Assembly: GCF_001411555.2 (NCBI RefSeq)
Contig: NC_049911.1
Location: forward strand, 1,178,001 to 1,242,000
Reading direction: 5' to 3'
Length of the DNA stretch: 64,000 nucleotides
Source of the DNA: Juglans regia
Taxonomy: Eukaryota > Streptophyta > Magnoliopsida > Fagales > Juglandaceae
This document shows, piece by piece, positions 1 to 11,200 of the stretch. The translations under genes and the position numbers were made by a program. Within the stretch, counting starts at the first letter, position 1, and every line of letters starts with the position of its first letter. The notes beneath the pieces were generated by a model. That model was not told where the DNA came from and did no database searches. It saw nothing but the letters and a program-made list of their open reading frames with translations.

Positions 1-2960
1 GTTGCCGAGCTCTCACCTCTGCTTCCTCAAGCCTCTCCTCTGCAAGTCGCAGCTGAAGAAGCACATTTTTTTGGCACATATCAGAATATGTGACCAAAAT
101 AAATCTATGATACATGATCTATATCAGACCATGGGGACACTATAATTCTCTGCCCAAAATAACATCTTTTGCTGAATGAATGCTGCTGCAACAGCAATAT
201 TCACATGACAAGTGCTCAGTTTGATCATAAAGATAATTTGGAGATTACTATTGCAGCATTCCCCAAACAAACATTAACCAAGAGCCAAAGAGAATTGGTT
301 TGATGTGAACGAGTAAAATATGATTCTCCTTAAAATAAAGCATTGTTACTAAAGCTAGAGTAAAACATATTTACAATACAAGCAAAAACGAAGTGCAAAA
401 TGATGTTGGCATCACCTTTTCGAGTAAACTTCCATTTTCTTCCTGTAGCATATCAACCTGCAATGGAATTGATACCTCATTAATAGATTTTCAATAAAGA
501 TACAAAATTTTCGCAATGTATCCCAATTGCAAAGGCTAATTGCAAAATGAAGTGCATTAAGCAACTTTCAGGCATTACAATTCAAGTCGATAAATAACCA
601 TTGACCTTAAAAGCACAGATGATATCATCTTAAAAGGCAGCCATACCTCATCTTGTAGAGCAGAAGAACTCTGATTAGAGGTTTCTTTTAGGTTCATACT
701 GCCCAAATCCATTGACAGCCTGCTCATTGTCCAAAACTACAAAGGATTAGTTATCAAGTAGCAAATGTTTAAAGGAAATTTGGAATCCAAATTGATAGAA
801 GAAGTATTCTTTTATATATATATATATATATAAGTATAAACTAAGTATAAAAATAGAAGACGTATTTTGAAACACCCTTGTGACAGCATGTAGGAACTGA
901 TGTTTTACAAAAGTAGTGCTGTACACTTCATAACACTAGTCATGTACATACACATTTACTAACAGAATGACAGCCAAGCTCTTCAAACTCAGGCACCAAA
1001 CAAGCTTAATGAGGGCATGGATTCCTCACTTCTGTTGTGAAATTGTCCAGCAAATATTATTCCTCATAGAATTTGGTCTGGTCTTTTCGAGCTTCAAAGG
1101 CCAGGTTAATGGGGGAAAACCACATTGAATATACAAATTGGAAACAAACACGAAATATCTTAGATTCAACTATTAACCCCACGAAGGAGAAAGATGAAGA
1201 AGATGATGATATGATTCTTAGAGCTTCAAGATACCTTTTGCCTCTCCTATTATCAATAGGAGACTCTGATGGAATCGCGAAAGTGGCAGGCCTTAGTGAT
1301 ATTGGTACACTAGATGGTACCAAGGGAACTGTCTTGACTCCTAATAGAGGACGAGCAGCTGATGTAGAATGAGCAGATGGAGGCTGTTCAATGGAATTGG
1401 TAGGCTGAGAAGATCGGCCAGTTATTGTAGAGCGAATGGGTAGAGGTTTTTCCAGAGAGTTAGTGGATTGATATGGCCGGCTATCTGATGTTGAACGAGC
1501 TGAGGATGTTTGTTCGACGGAGTTGATAGATAGAGAAGATCGGCCAACTGATGGAGAGCGTGCAGATGGAGGTTGTTCTTGAACTGAACGAACTGTCTAA
1601 TAAAAGCAACATTGAAGTATCAAATATAAATAAGATAAGTACTATCAACATTGAAAGTTGAACAATTTTTTCTTGCTTTCCCAAATGCAATCATAAAAAA
1701 ATATAAAAAATAAAATCAGCCACATTTATTAACATGCCAAGTGCCATATTCCTCGCCATTTAAAAAAAAAAAAACATACAGGATCATAAATAAGAATGGT
1801 TAAACATGATATAAGTAGTTTACAAGTTCCTCAAAATGTCCTGATCTGAAAAAACATTATGCATCACGACTCATTTTGATATTCTGACCAACATGTTAAG
1901 TTTTCCACATTGTGTATTCTAGTCCGACCAGAATATTTTCCTGTTAGTTTATGATGATGCAATGCACTTTAGGGAGGAATACAAAAGGTCAAATGATGAA
2001 AAGGAAAAAAGGAACAAGCTTGATCAGCTGCATGTTGATATTCTGACCAACATGTTAAGTTTTCCACATTGTGTATTCTAGTCTGACCAGAATATTTTCC
2101 TGTTAGTTTATGATGATGCAATGCACTTTAGGAAGGAATACAAAAGGTCAAATGATGAAAAGGAAAAAAGGAACAAGCTTGATCAGCTGCATACACCACA
2201 ACTACTCATCAGGACAATATCATTAACAATTTCTTACATAATATTAGCAGTAGAGATAGTTTCAACATGTTACAATAGTACAAAGTACAAGTTAAAACAG
2301 AAATATCAACATGCTTCTAGACTTCAAGGAAACTGATTGTTTGAATCCCTACAAACCTTCTTTCATAAATATAATGCATTCTTTTATAATCACATTGTGG
2401 CTATTCAAAATTCTAATAATTATTTCCAACGTACTATCAAGTACCATTTTGTGATTCCATAAGCGCTATCTTGAAAATTGCATAGCAATAATTAGTACTT
2501 GCCATTCCATGAACATAGTAAAATAGTTCATGAATATCATTAACTATGCAAAGATAGAATCCTAATACTCTTAACCACAAAAAAAACCATGTTTCTTTTT
2601 GGAAAATTACTCGACAAACACAATGTTAGACATAGTTATTAGGCCAATTACCATTGGAGAGATAGACCGCACTGACCGTCCACCTGCAAGCCCTATGCTC
2701 CCAACGCCACCCACTGTCGTGCTATAATCATCAAAAAGATCATCCTCCTCATCACCCTCATCGGCTTGTTGATGTGCCATCACCTGCGCAAGCCTCTGTG
2801 CTGCAGCTTTCTGCTTCTTCAAGTTTGCCCCCGTGAGGGACCCTGACCGTGCATGGCGGTTCCTTGGCGACATCATTGGCGATGATGGTGCCCCCGGCGT
2901 CCCCGTCCCCGTCCCCGTTGCGCTCTTCTGTCTAATATACACCGGTCTCATTCGGTCCAT
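1..2960 (-). CDS. SCD2: SCD2-like coiled-coil protein, 5' part (3' end outside window)
   Basis: Homologue of Arabidopsis STOMATAL CYTOKINESIS DEFECTIVE 2, the partner of the DENN protein SCD1 in clathrin-associated traffic and cytokinesis. Exons read on the minus strand: 2960-2652, 1596-1235, 719-647, 457-416 and 52-1 (cut by the window edge). All have GT-AG borders and phases that join, giving 279 visible residues. Exon 1 starts MDRMRPVYIRQKS and holds the family signature KAAAQRLAQVMAHQ (about residues 50-64), then an acidic stretch. Exon 2 is Ser/Pro-rich and made of four 21-residue repeats. The later exons read RLSMDLGSMNL, then VDMLQEENGSLLEK and RLAEERLEEAEVRAR, the start of the family's coiled coil. 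ATG 2960 is the only Met preceding the signature. The family assignment rests on remembered similarity; SCD2 itself versus a paralogue is not settled. Confidence 0.85.
813..832. repeat. (TA)n microsatellite
   Basis: About ten TA units in intron 2 of the SCD2-like gene. Confidence 0.9.
1324..1575 (-). repeat. Four in-frame 63-bp (21-aa) coding repeats in SCD2-like exon 2
   Basis: Reading exon 2 of the SCD2-like gene from 1575 down to 1324 gives exactly four 21-residue units. They begin QPPSARSPSVG, QTSSARSTSDS, KPLPIRSTITG and QPPSAHSTSAA; the first three end in NSVE, NSLE and NSIE. The units are diverged at the DNA level but keep length and frame, so the Ser/Pro-rich linker grew by tandem duplication. 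Confidence 0.9.
1876..2193. repeat. 159-bp tandem duplication in intron 1 of the SCD2-like gene
   Basis: Two head-to-tail copies, 1876-2034 and 2035-2193, each starting TTGATATTCTGACCAACATG and ending GATCAGCTGCAT. I see only two or three substitutions (for example CCGACCAG versus CTGACCAG), so the duplication is recent. Confidence 0.93.
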
Positions 2961-4453
2961 CGCTACTGCCTGAAAAAAAAATTAAAAAGAAAAAAAAAAA
3001 AGATTCTGATGAAAAACAAATGCATTACCTGACATATATAGACATCAAGAAAAACAACCTTTTTGAAACAAACCTAATGTAATTATTGCGGCTTCAGGGG
3101 ATAAGGTGAATGAGTTGATCTTCTGATTTGGGGTTGCTTAGAGTGCAAGTAAACATAATTTGATCATTATCTTTTGCCCAAAGGCCCCAAACCCAACATC
3201 GTTGATACGGTATATATAAAAAGAAAAAAACAACACTGGTGCAAATGAATTAGAACAATCACAACAGATCTTTCATGCAAAAATGGCTGAAAATCCACTA
3301 CTTTGAAAGGGAAAAAAAAAAAAAAAACGATGTGAAAGATTTCCAAATCTTTCTTACATTTTTAGGATTTTGGAATTTCGGTGTAGAATGTTGGAAAAGG
3401 ATGGGATCCGAACGTTAAGGCAAGGAGGTGAAAGTGGAGGTTTTGGCGTATGTAATGCCACGTTTGGTTTGAAAGAGTAACGGTCAATTTGGACAAAGAT
3501 TTTCTTTCTTCTGGTACATGTTTTGTTAAGTGCAAACCTCCAATAACTTTCACCTATGTTTTTTTTATCGTTATCAAATCGAATTTCTATTGGATTTTTT
3601 TTTTCCTTTTTTTTTTTTTTTTAAGATTTGCTTGCATAACTCGTGGATTAACAAATGCATTATAACTTAAAAAAAAATTAAAATACTTATCATTTTTAGT
3701 TTAGCTGATATGAAAAACTTTCACATCAATGATATATTAGGTGTATGAAAAATAAAATTTATGAATAAATCTTCTTTTTACATTTTGAAAATGATATTTA
3801 CAATCTTAAAATGTGAGAATTCTTTATATTTAAAAACAAAAATTAAATCTGTGATCTATATGAAAAAATTATTTTTTTAATAGGAATCCCTTTTTTTTTT
3901 TTTAAGTAGATGTGGCAAAATATTGATCTTATATTGGATTTTGAGTATAATAAATAGTAATTTTATATATAATCGTAAAGTGTGTAAACACTGCATAATT
4001 TTTTTGAAAATAAGTGGAGTTTACTGTTAAAAAATTAATTTTTTTCATATGAGTCATATATTTTATTCATTTTTTTCAAAACGATTACGCGACAGTTACA
4101 TAATTTATGATTGTAAATATCTTTTCACATAATAAAATAGTATCAAGTGAGAGTTTATGATGGTCATGGCCATCAATTGTGGTAAATTACTTTGTCATGC
4201 TTTCATTTGATTAAACTCTTAAATTGCTAGATAGAGTGGTGTAGCTTCTCTTTGGCATGGATAGCAGGATAACTTTTTTTTGGGAATTTTGACAGCCATT
4301 TTTATGTTTTATATTCTAAGTAAATAATTTTGAGATGTAAAATCTTAAACACACTACAAATTTTATTGCAAAAAATAAAAAACCTTACATAAGTTGACAA
4401 CTCGAATTATTAATGTGTCCACTAGTTTTTAAGTCTTTTACATCGATGCTTAA
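2961..4453. other. Upstream region of the SCD2-like gene; no gene seen
   Basis: This is the shared upstream region of the divergently transcribed SCD2-like and CAND2-like genes. It starts with poly-A/T runs and continues as AT-rich DNA with no convincing coding frame. A degenerate fold-back MITE lies at about 3960-4135; more MITEs follow from 4454. Confidence 0.6.
3960..4135. mobile_element. Fold-back (hAT-like) MITE, degenerate copy
   Basis: Contains AATCGTAAAGTGTGTAAACA on the left and AACGATTACGCGACAGTTAC on the right, with internal poly-T blocks. This is the same architecture as the well-bounded copy at 50477-50651. Ends are approximate. Confidence 0.55.
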
Positions 4454-4638
4454 GGTTGTATTTTGATGTTAAAGTGAGTTGAGATGATAAAATATTGTTA
4501 GAATATTATTTTTTAATATTATTATTATTTTGGGATTTAAAAAAGTTGAATTGTTTATTATATTTTGTATTGAAATTTAAAAAAGTTATAATGATGAGTT
4601 GAGATGAGTTGAAATAAGTTTGGTAACCAAACTCACCC
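4454..4638. mobile_element. Tourist-like MITE flanked by TAA
   Basis: Starts GGTTGTATTTTGATG and ends ACCAAACTCACCC, with a TAA on each side (4451-4453 and 4639-4641). The interior has the family hallmarks: GAGTTGAGATGA near one end, an AATATTATTATTATTTTG core and a mirrored GATGAGTTGAGATGAG. A 3-bp TWA duplication is typical of PIF/Harbinger-derived MITEs. Confidence 0.75.
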
Positions 4639-4692
4639 TAAATTACCTGTACTCTTGTCATTGCGTTCAAGATTTTGGACGTGGAACATTTA

Positions 4693-4917
4693 GGTTACGT
4701 TTGATTGTTTAGATCACTTGAGTTTAATTGTAAATAGTAATATTTTATAGATTCTAGTGAAATAAGTTTAATTTTTTTAGATTGATATGAATTTAATTTT
4801 TTAAGTTAAAATATATGTAATAAGTTGATATGAATTTAACGAAGTTAAAAAAGTAATGAGTCTCATCAATGATTGATTTGAGATTAGTTGAGTTTGATTC
4901 AATAACCAAACACAACC
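4693..4917. mobile_element. MITE with GGTTNYGTTTGRTTG inverted ends
   Basis: Left end GGTTACGTTTGATTG; the right end, reverse complemented, reads GGTTGTGTTTGGTTATTG. The interior is AT-rich and non-coding. It resembles the element that starts near 50190. Confidence 0.65.
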
Positions 4918-4919
4918 TA

Positions 4920-5090
4920 TAAGAGGTTTGGATACATAAAACTTTTTAACTCATCTCATCTAATAATTATAATTTTTTAAAATTTTTATATAAAATATAA
5001 TAAATAATTTAATTTTTTTTAAATTTTAAAATAATAATATTATTAAAAAATAATATTTTAATAATATTTTATTCTAATAAAATATTACCC
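4920..5090. mobile_element. Truncated Tourist-like MITE just upstream of the CAND2-like start
   Basis: Contains AGGTTTGGATACATAAAAC, then TCATCTCATCTAATAATTAT and the AATAATATTATTAAAAAATA core shared with the other copies. The right terminal repeat is missing. It ends about 120 bp before the ATG of the membrane-protein gene, so it lies in its promoter or 5' UTR. Confidence 0.65.
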
Positions 5091-5210
5091 TTGCACGAGT
5101 CTCTGCATTCCAACGAGGTATTTCTCTTTCTACTGAACCTCGTCTTAGGGCTGTCCAAATTCGTATCCTCCCCAATCAAATTAGGGTTTCGTTTTTCCTT
5201 TTCTCCCAGA

Positions 5211-8200
5211 ATGCGAGCAGTCCAGGAATCGCTCTCACTCTCTTCGTTCTCAAACTCGACCACGTCGCCGACATCTCCCTCTTCGGGTCCAAAGTTCTAC
5301 GACTGGCTCTTCGAGTGCCACGGCTTCTGGCACAATGTGGCACTCATGCTCGCTTCCCTTCTCTTCATCCTGTACCTGTCCTTTCAAGCCAGGAAGAGCT
5401 TCTCCAAGCTATCGCATGGACGGTCTTACGTTATAATTGCGTACTATGCGTGCCTGTGGCTTGTTAGCTTGCTCAATCTGATTTGGTGCTCTTTTCAGGT
5501 TTCGGGTTTTGGAATTATGTATAGATTAATGGATTTTGCTTGTCGTTTCATTTTGGGCTCTTCAATTTATTGCCTTTTTTGTCTGGTAGCCGAGTTTAAA
5601 AGCTTATTTTATTGGTTTCTATTGGTTTCTTCGTATTTTTGATTTAGTTACTAGCTGTGAACTTGTGGTCATTTCTGGTTGGTTCTTGAACCTATACTAT
5701 GCGTTCTGGGTTTGAAAAGCTTATTTGTGCTGGTTTATGTATGGATTTCATTATTTACAGTTAGCTATTGGTGGCTGTATTTGGGATAATTTTGTTCGGT
5801 TTACAGTACTTGTGTTCGGTATGCTCTATCTGGGCTAGTTATTAGGTGATACGAATATATCTGAGGGCTAAAATAAACTGCTGGAGAATCGGAAATTGGC
5901 TTCATTTAATAGCAACTAACTTAGTTTTACCCGTAAATTTTCACTTTTATCATAGATCATGACTGGTGGATGGAGGAAATTATGTGGGAAACAGAGCTTA
6001 GGGTTTCATGATTCATCTGATTGCTGCTCATAAAAAAGGGGGGGGGGGGGTTTCATCTGATTGCAGGGTGGTTGATATTGCAAATGCTATTGGCAACTGT
6101 TTTTGGCTGCTGATTGTGCACTTCGAAGCATGCAAGGATGGTTTGGGGTACATGTAATGTTGATAAAAGCTTATTCTACATTTCCGTGTTTGCCTTTGGT
6201 GGTGCAATTAGTGAAAGAAATCGAAAGTCGTTCAGAATGCATGTAGGAAGAAATAATGTTAAACTTGAAGATCCTATTTACATTTGAAAATAAGTTCAGT
6301 TTAGAAGATAAATATAAAAGGGGAAAATGATTGTAGTTAAGGTCCACTTGTCTTCCATGGTCAATTGGCCAATGGTGTTGATGCCCTTGAATCTTGATTA
6401 TTTCTAAACCCCTTGTTTTATAATTCAATTCTGGTTCCAACGTGTGTAGACTTTGATCTACCCACATATTCTTATCTTGTAAGCATGCACTAATAGTATC
6501 CTCCTTATAATATGTGAGGTGAGATTTTGTTGTGTTTGTTAATCACCGTCCAATTTTCCTAATCTGATTTTTAGTGTGCAATGAAGTGACTTTCCAACAA
6601 TCAAAATGTGTATAAGTTCTATCTCGCATCTTTGGAACTGCTACTAAATTCTGTTGGTTTCATCCGGATACCTCCTTGCTTGACATTTCCTGTTGTTTTG
6701 GTTAAGAACTCTATTCTCTTTGTTGACACAGGCTTGGGAGTGCACTCCAGGAAAAGAACTAGCATGGAATGTCTTATCTTTATTTACAACGTCAGGAATG
6801 CTATTTTTAGAAGTAAGCTTGGTGGCCTTTTTATTCCAAGGAAATCACGTGAGTGGGTTAGAAGCTTTGACACGGACATTTGTTGTCTCGGGTCTTATAG
6901 TTGGCTTGGATTTACTTCTAAAGGTAATTCTTTGCTTTTTTCATGAATAAGATCCCTTTACTTGTAAGAACCGACAGATTTTCCAGTGATGATAATGATA
7001 TAAAACATTTTATGGGCAACAAAGCATAATTTCCTTTCCTCTTATAGCTGTGTTAACAGAAATTCTGCATTTCTAGTTCTCAGCTTGTAGATTCATGGAC
7101 AAACAAACTTCCATGTCATTTCTAAATTCTAAGCCATAATATAGAAGCTTTTGCATGTGATATTGAACGACTTGCTAATGCTAGTATTGAAGTTTTGCCA
7201 AGCCCAATCTTGGACCAAAAGAAAATTTCTCTCTCCATACACTTCTTCTCCTCTAGTTTTTGCTAGAAGTCCGTGATGGTGATTATTCCTAGTGGAGATT
7301 AGCGTGCTGTGGTTTTTACGTTATAGTTTTTTCCTTTGGTATAACCTCTAGTGAAGCCTTTGTTTTTAGCACGAATGCACGAGGTGGTGATAGAATCCAA
7401 GTTATTTTTGTTAATTAAGGAAGGTGGTCTGTTGCGTATAACATAGAGAGGATGGAAGGAGGAACATTTGGTGCTGTTGGTCCAACTGCAGTGTAGTGGC
7501 TTGGAAAAGTGTTAGAGGAGAGCTTGCGAGGCGGGAAGGAGGAGGTGTATTTGGCAACCAGAGATGGATACTGTAGCTTCACTGCACAACGCTGCTCGAA
7601 TAGTCGAGGCCGTCACTTAACGGAGTCCTAGTACAATCAGGGGGGAGGAGAAGTCTTTTGTGCATTCCAGAAGGGGAGAGAGGGTGGGGATGGAGGAAAA
7701 TGAGAGATGTGATGTCGGAGTTAGGCCAGGAGAGGAAGAAAAGGGGTGGCATGCCTGTTAGAGTTCAGCCGTGCGAGGGGAAGGGTGAGACGAGGGTGTT
7801 TCCTCGGTCCTATAGGGAGGCGCTTTCTCCGACGGTGCTAGGCCATGCTCAGAAGGAGGTTGAAGTCGGCGAGGGGTACACTAACAAAGGCGACTGGTGG
7901 TGTGCAAATCTTTACTATTCGTCAAGCCACTCCAATGGCAGGAAGACTGTCGTGAGTCAGGAGGCTTGGGACGTTTGTAGGTTGTTGTTGGAGATGCAGG
8001 GACAACTGAGGAAATTGCAAAAGGATATGGCTGAATTGAAGTCCTATGTCGGGCTATTTAAGGAAGGAGAAAGACGAGGGGGAAAGGTAGGGGGAAAAAG
8101 GAAAGGGGAAGTTGGCTGGGCTTGGGCCCAGTAAACTTCGGTTTGAAAAGGAAATTACAAGGAATGGGCAAAAGGTTGGACCGGCTTGGAGGAAAGTGGG

Positions 8201-11200
8201 TGTCTCAGCCCAGGGCCCAAAACCAAGAAGGCAGTCCGTCCGAGGGTGGACCTGGGCCTAGATCATCCTAGCCCAGGGCCTTTCTGCGCAACATAGATCT
8301 AGCCAAAGCAAGCTCGTCTAGTGGCGAGTGGCCTTCTGCGACTGTGCCATGTCACTTGGCGATAGAGGAGGCACCGGCGCTGGGGGCAAAGACAACGCCG
8401 ACGGAGGTGGCGGAGACCTTCAATGACATCCTGCCTGCACTGGGAGATTAGAACGCGATGGTGGAGTTCGGGAAGGGCTTTCTGACGTTGAGGGGTGCTT
8501 GTTCTCCATCGAGGGGTGGCTAGAATCTGCCAATGAGGTGCGACGACGAGGGTTTGTCTCTGACAAACGAGTCTACTCACCCCTTTGTGGACTTTGAGCT
8601 GGACGTCAAGGATGGGGAGGGTTCTGAGGTATTATGCATTCAGTGGAAGATGAATTATTTCTTCTTGAGGTCTCTGGGTAGATTGGGTTGGAAGAGATTA
8701 TGCTGGGAGAGGAGATGCAGACTGCACAGATGGATAGTAGGATGGGCAATCCTACTCCACTGAATTTCTTCTTTCCAGCTCAAGCATCAGAGTGGGTTTT
8801 CCATAAGGTGGAAGAGATTCAAAAAGTGGTGGGGATTGAGTGTGAAGGGTATGAAGAGCAGTTCATGACTCTACTTACAGCTATTGAAGTGGGGCACCAA
8901 CAAAAAAGGAAAGGGGAATCAAAGAAGTTGAGGGAGCTTAAAAGATTGACATGGTCTATGAACTCGGAGGGTAGTTCCAGCAGGGGAAGGCTGAAAAGGA
9001 AGGGGCTAGCATTTTCCCAATGAAACCCAAAATTGTGTCGTGGAATGTTCGCGGGGCTCAATGAGGCAAACAAGCGCCTTCGGATTAGGCACTTGCTTCG
9101 TGAGTGGATGGCGGACATCGTGTGTTTATAGGGGATAAAGTTGAAAACGATTGATAGGAAAATAATACGCAGTTTGTGGAGTGGGTCTCACGTGGATTGG
9201 GTGTATATCGCCTCTAATGGGGTGTTAGGAGGGGTTGCGATGTGGGATGTGAGGGTGGTGGAGAAAATGGAGAATTTTATTGGGCAGTATATAGTAGGAT
9301 GCTCGTTTAAAAGTGTGTCCGACAATTTTTTGTGGGCCTTTGCAGGTGTGTATGGGCCTAATCTAGACTCTGACAGAAGATTATTATGGGAAGAATTAGC
9401 AGGGGTGCACAGCAGGTGGGACCTCCCTTCGTGTATCGGGGGTGATTTCAATGTTGTTAGATTCCCAAGTGAAAGTTTCGGAAGTAGAAGAGTAAGGCAC
9501 GCAATGGTGGAGTTCTCAGAGTGCATCTTTGTCTTGAACCTGAGGGATTTGCCACTTGTAGGGGGTTCTGCCACATGGTCAAATAACCAGACTTGGTCCA
9601 GGTTGGATCGGTTCCTAATTTCTCCAGAGTGGGAAAGCCATTTTCCGGATGTGTGGCAAAAGCGTTTGGCTCACTTATCTTCTGATCATTGGCCTATATT
9701 ACTTGATTGTGGAGGTTTAAGGAGTGGCTGACGGTATTTCAAATTTGAGAATATGTGGTTGAAAACAAAAAAGTTTGTGGATAGGGTCAAACAGTGGTGG
9801 TCTTCCTACCAATTCCAAGGTGCCCCAAGTTTCAATTTTGCAAAGAAATTGAAAGCTTTAAAAAGAGATTTGAAGTTATGGAATATGCAGTCTCTTGGAA
9901 ACATAGGGGCAAACAAGAAAATTAAGATGATGGAAATTCAGGAGATAGAGAGGTTGCAAGAGAAGCAACCTCTTGCACAGGAAGAACAAGAGCAGAAGAC
10001 ATCGTTGGTTGTAGATCTTGAAAGGATGATTTTACTAGAAGAAGTGTCTTGGCGTAAAAAATCAAGAGTTTTGTGGTTAAAGGAAGGCAATCAAAGTATG
10101 AATTTTTTCCATAGAATTGCAGATTCCCATAAGAGACATAACAAGATAGAGGTGCCGAAAATTGATGGGGTTGAATGTAGAGAAGAACAGGTAATTCACA
10201 ATCATGTAATTGATTTCTTTGAGAAACTTCTAACTGAGCAGGTGGGATGACGGCCTACACTAGATGGACTTGTCTTTGATAGTATTGGGCCGAGTGATGT
10301 GGTTCGGATGGAGAGGGCTTTTGAGGAGGTTGAGGTGTATGATGTAGTGCGGAAAATGGTCAAAGACAATGCACCCGATCCTCATGGGTTCTCTATGGGC
10401 TTCTTCCAAGAATGTTGGGATGTGGTTAAAGAAGACTTAATGAAGGTGGTCCAGGAGTTTCTCGGTGGGGAAATTTGAGAAAAGTCTCAATACCACCTTT
10501 GTAGCATTAATACCTAAAAAGGTGAGGGCTACAGTGATCACGGAGTTTTGGCCTATTAGCCTAGTGAATGAGGTTTACAAGATTATCTCAAAAGTGCTTG
10601 CAAACCGTCTTAGCGAGGTAATAGGGAAGATTATCACTAAACCTCAAAATGCCTTTGTAAAAGGTAGGCAGATTCTTGATGCAGCCCTTATTGCTAATGA
10701 ATGTCTTGACAGTAGAATGAAGGATGGAACCACAGGATCTTGTGCAAATTAGATATGGAGAAGGCGTATGATTATGTTAATTGGGAATTCCTTCTCTATT
10801 TACTTGGGAGATGTGGTTTTGGAGAAAGGTGGAAGACATGGATCTGTTGGTGTATATCTACAGTGAGATTTTTCATGTTGATGAATGGCAGTCCAGGGGG
10901 CCTCTTCCAGAGTTCACGGGATTTGAGACAAGGGGATCTATTATCACCTTTACTAATTGTTATGGAGGCGCTACGTAGGATGATTTCGGCTTTGGTGGAT
11001 AATGGTTTTGTAGATGGCTTCTGGAATCCCGGATAGGGGTATTATTACTATTTCTCATTTGTTGTTTGCAAATGATACGCTTATTTTGTGTGAAGTCAAT
11101 CAAAATCAGGTGTGAGCATTGAAAGCCTTGCTATTATGTTTTGAAGCAATTTTTGGCTTGAAAGTGAACTTTGACAAATCAGAGATGGTGCCAATTGGGG

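Noticed and set aside
5091..5210. N-terminal extension of the CAND2-like protein from an upstream in-frame non-ATG codon
   Set aside because: There is no ATG in it; it reads as a 5' UTR, and the family starts near [10 protein letters not shown].
6038..6052. Poly-G run in CAND2-like intron 1 as a G-quadruplex or splice signal
   Set aside because: A single homopolymer between duplicated TTCATCTGATTG words; more likely slippage or an assembly artefact.
7658..8134. 158-aa open frame as a host gene
   Set aside because: It lies between LINE ORF1 signatures ([12 protein letters not shown] and the [10 protein letters not shown] region), so it is part of LINE copy A.
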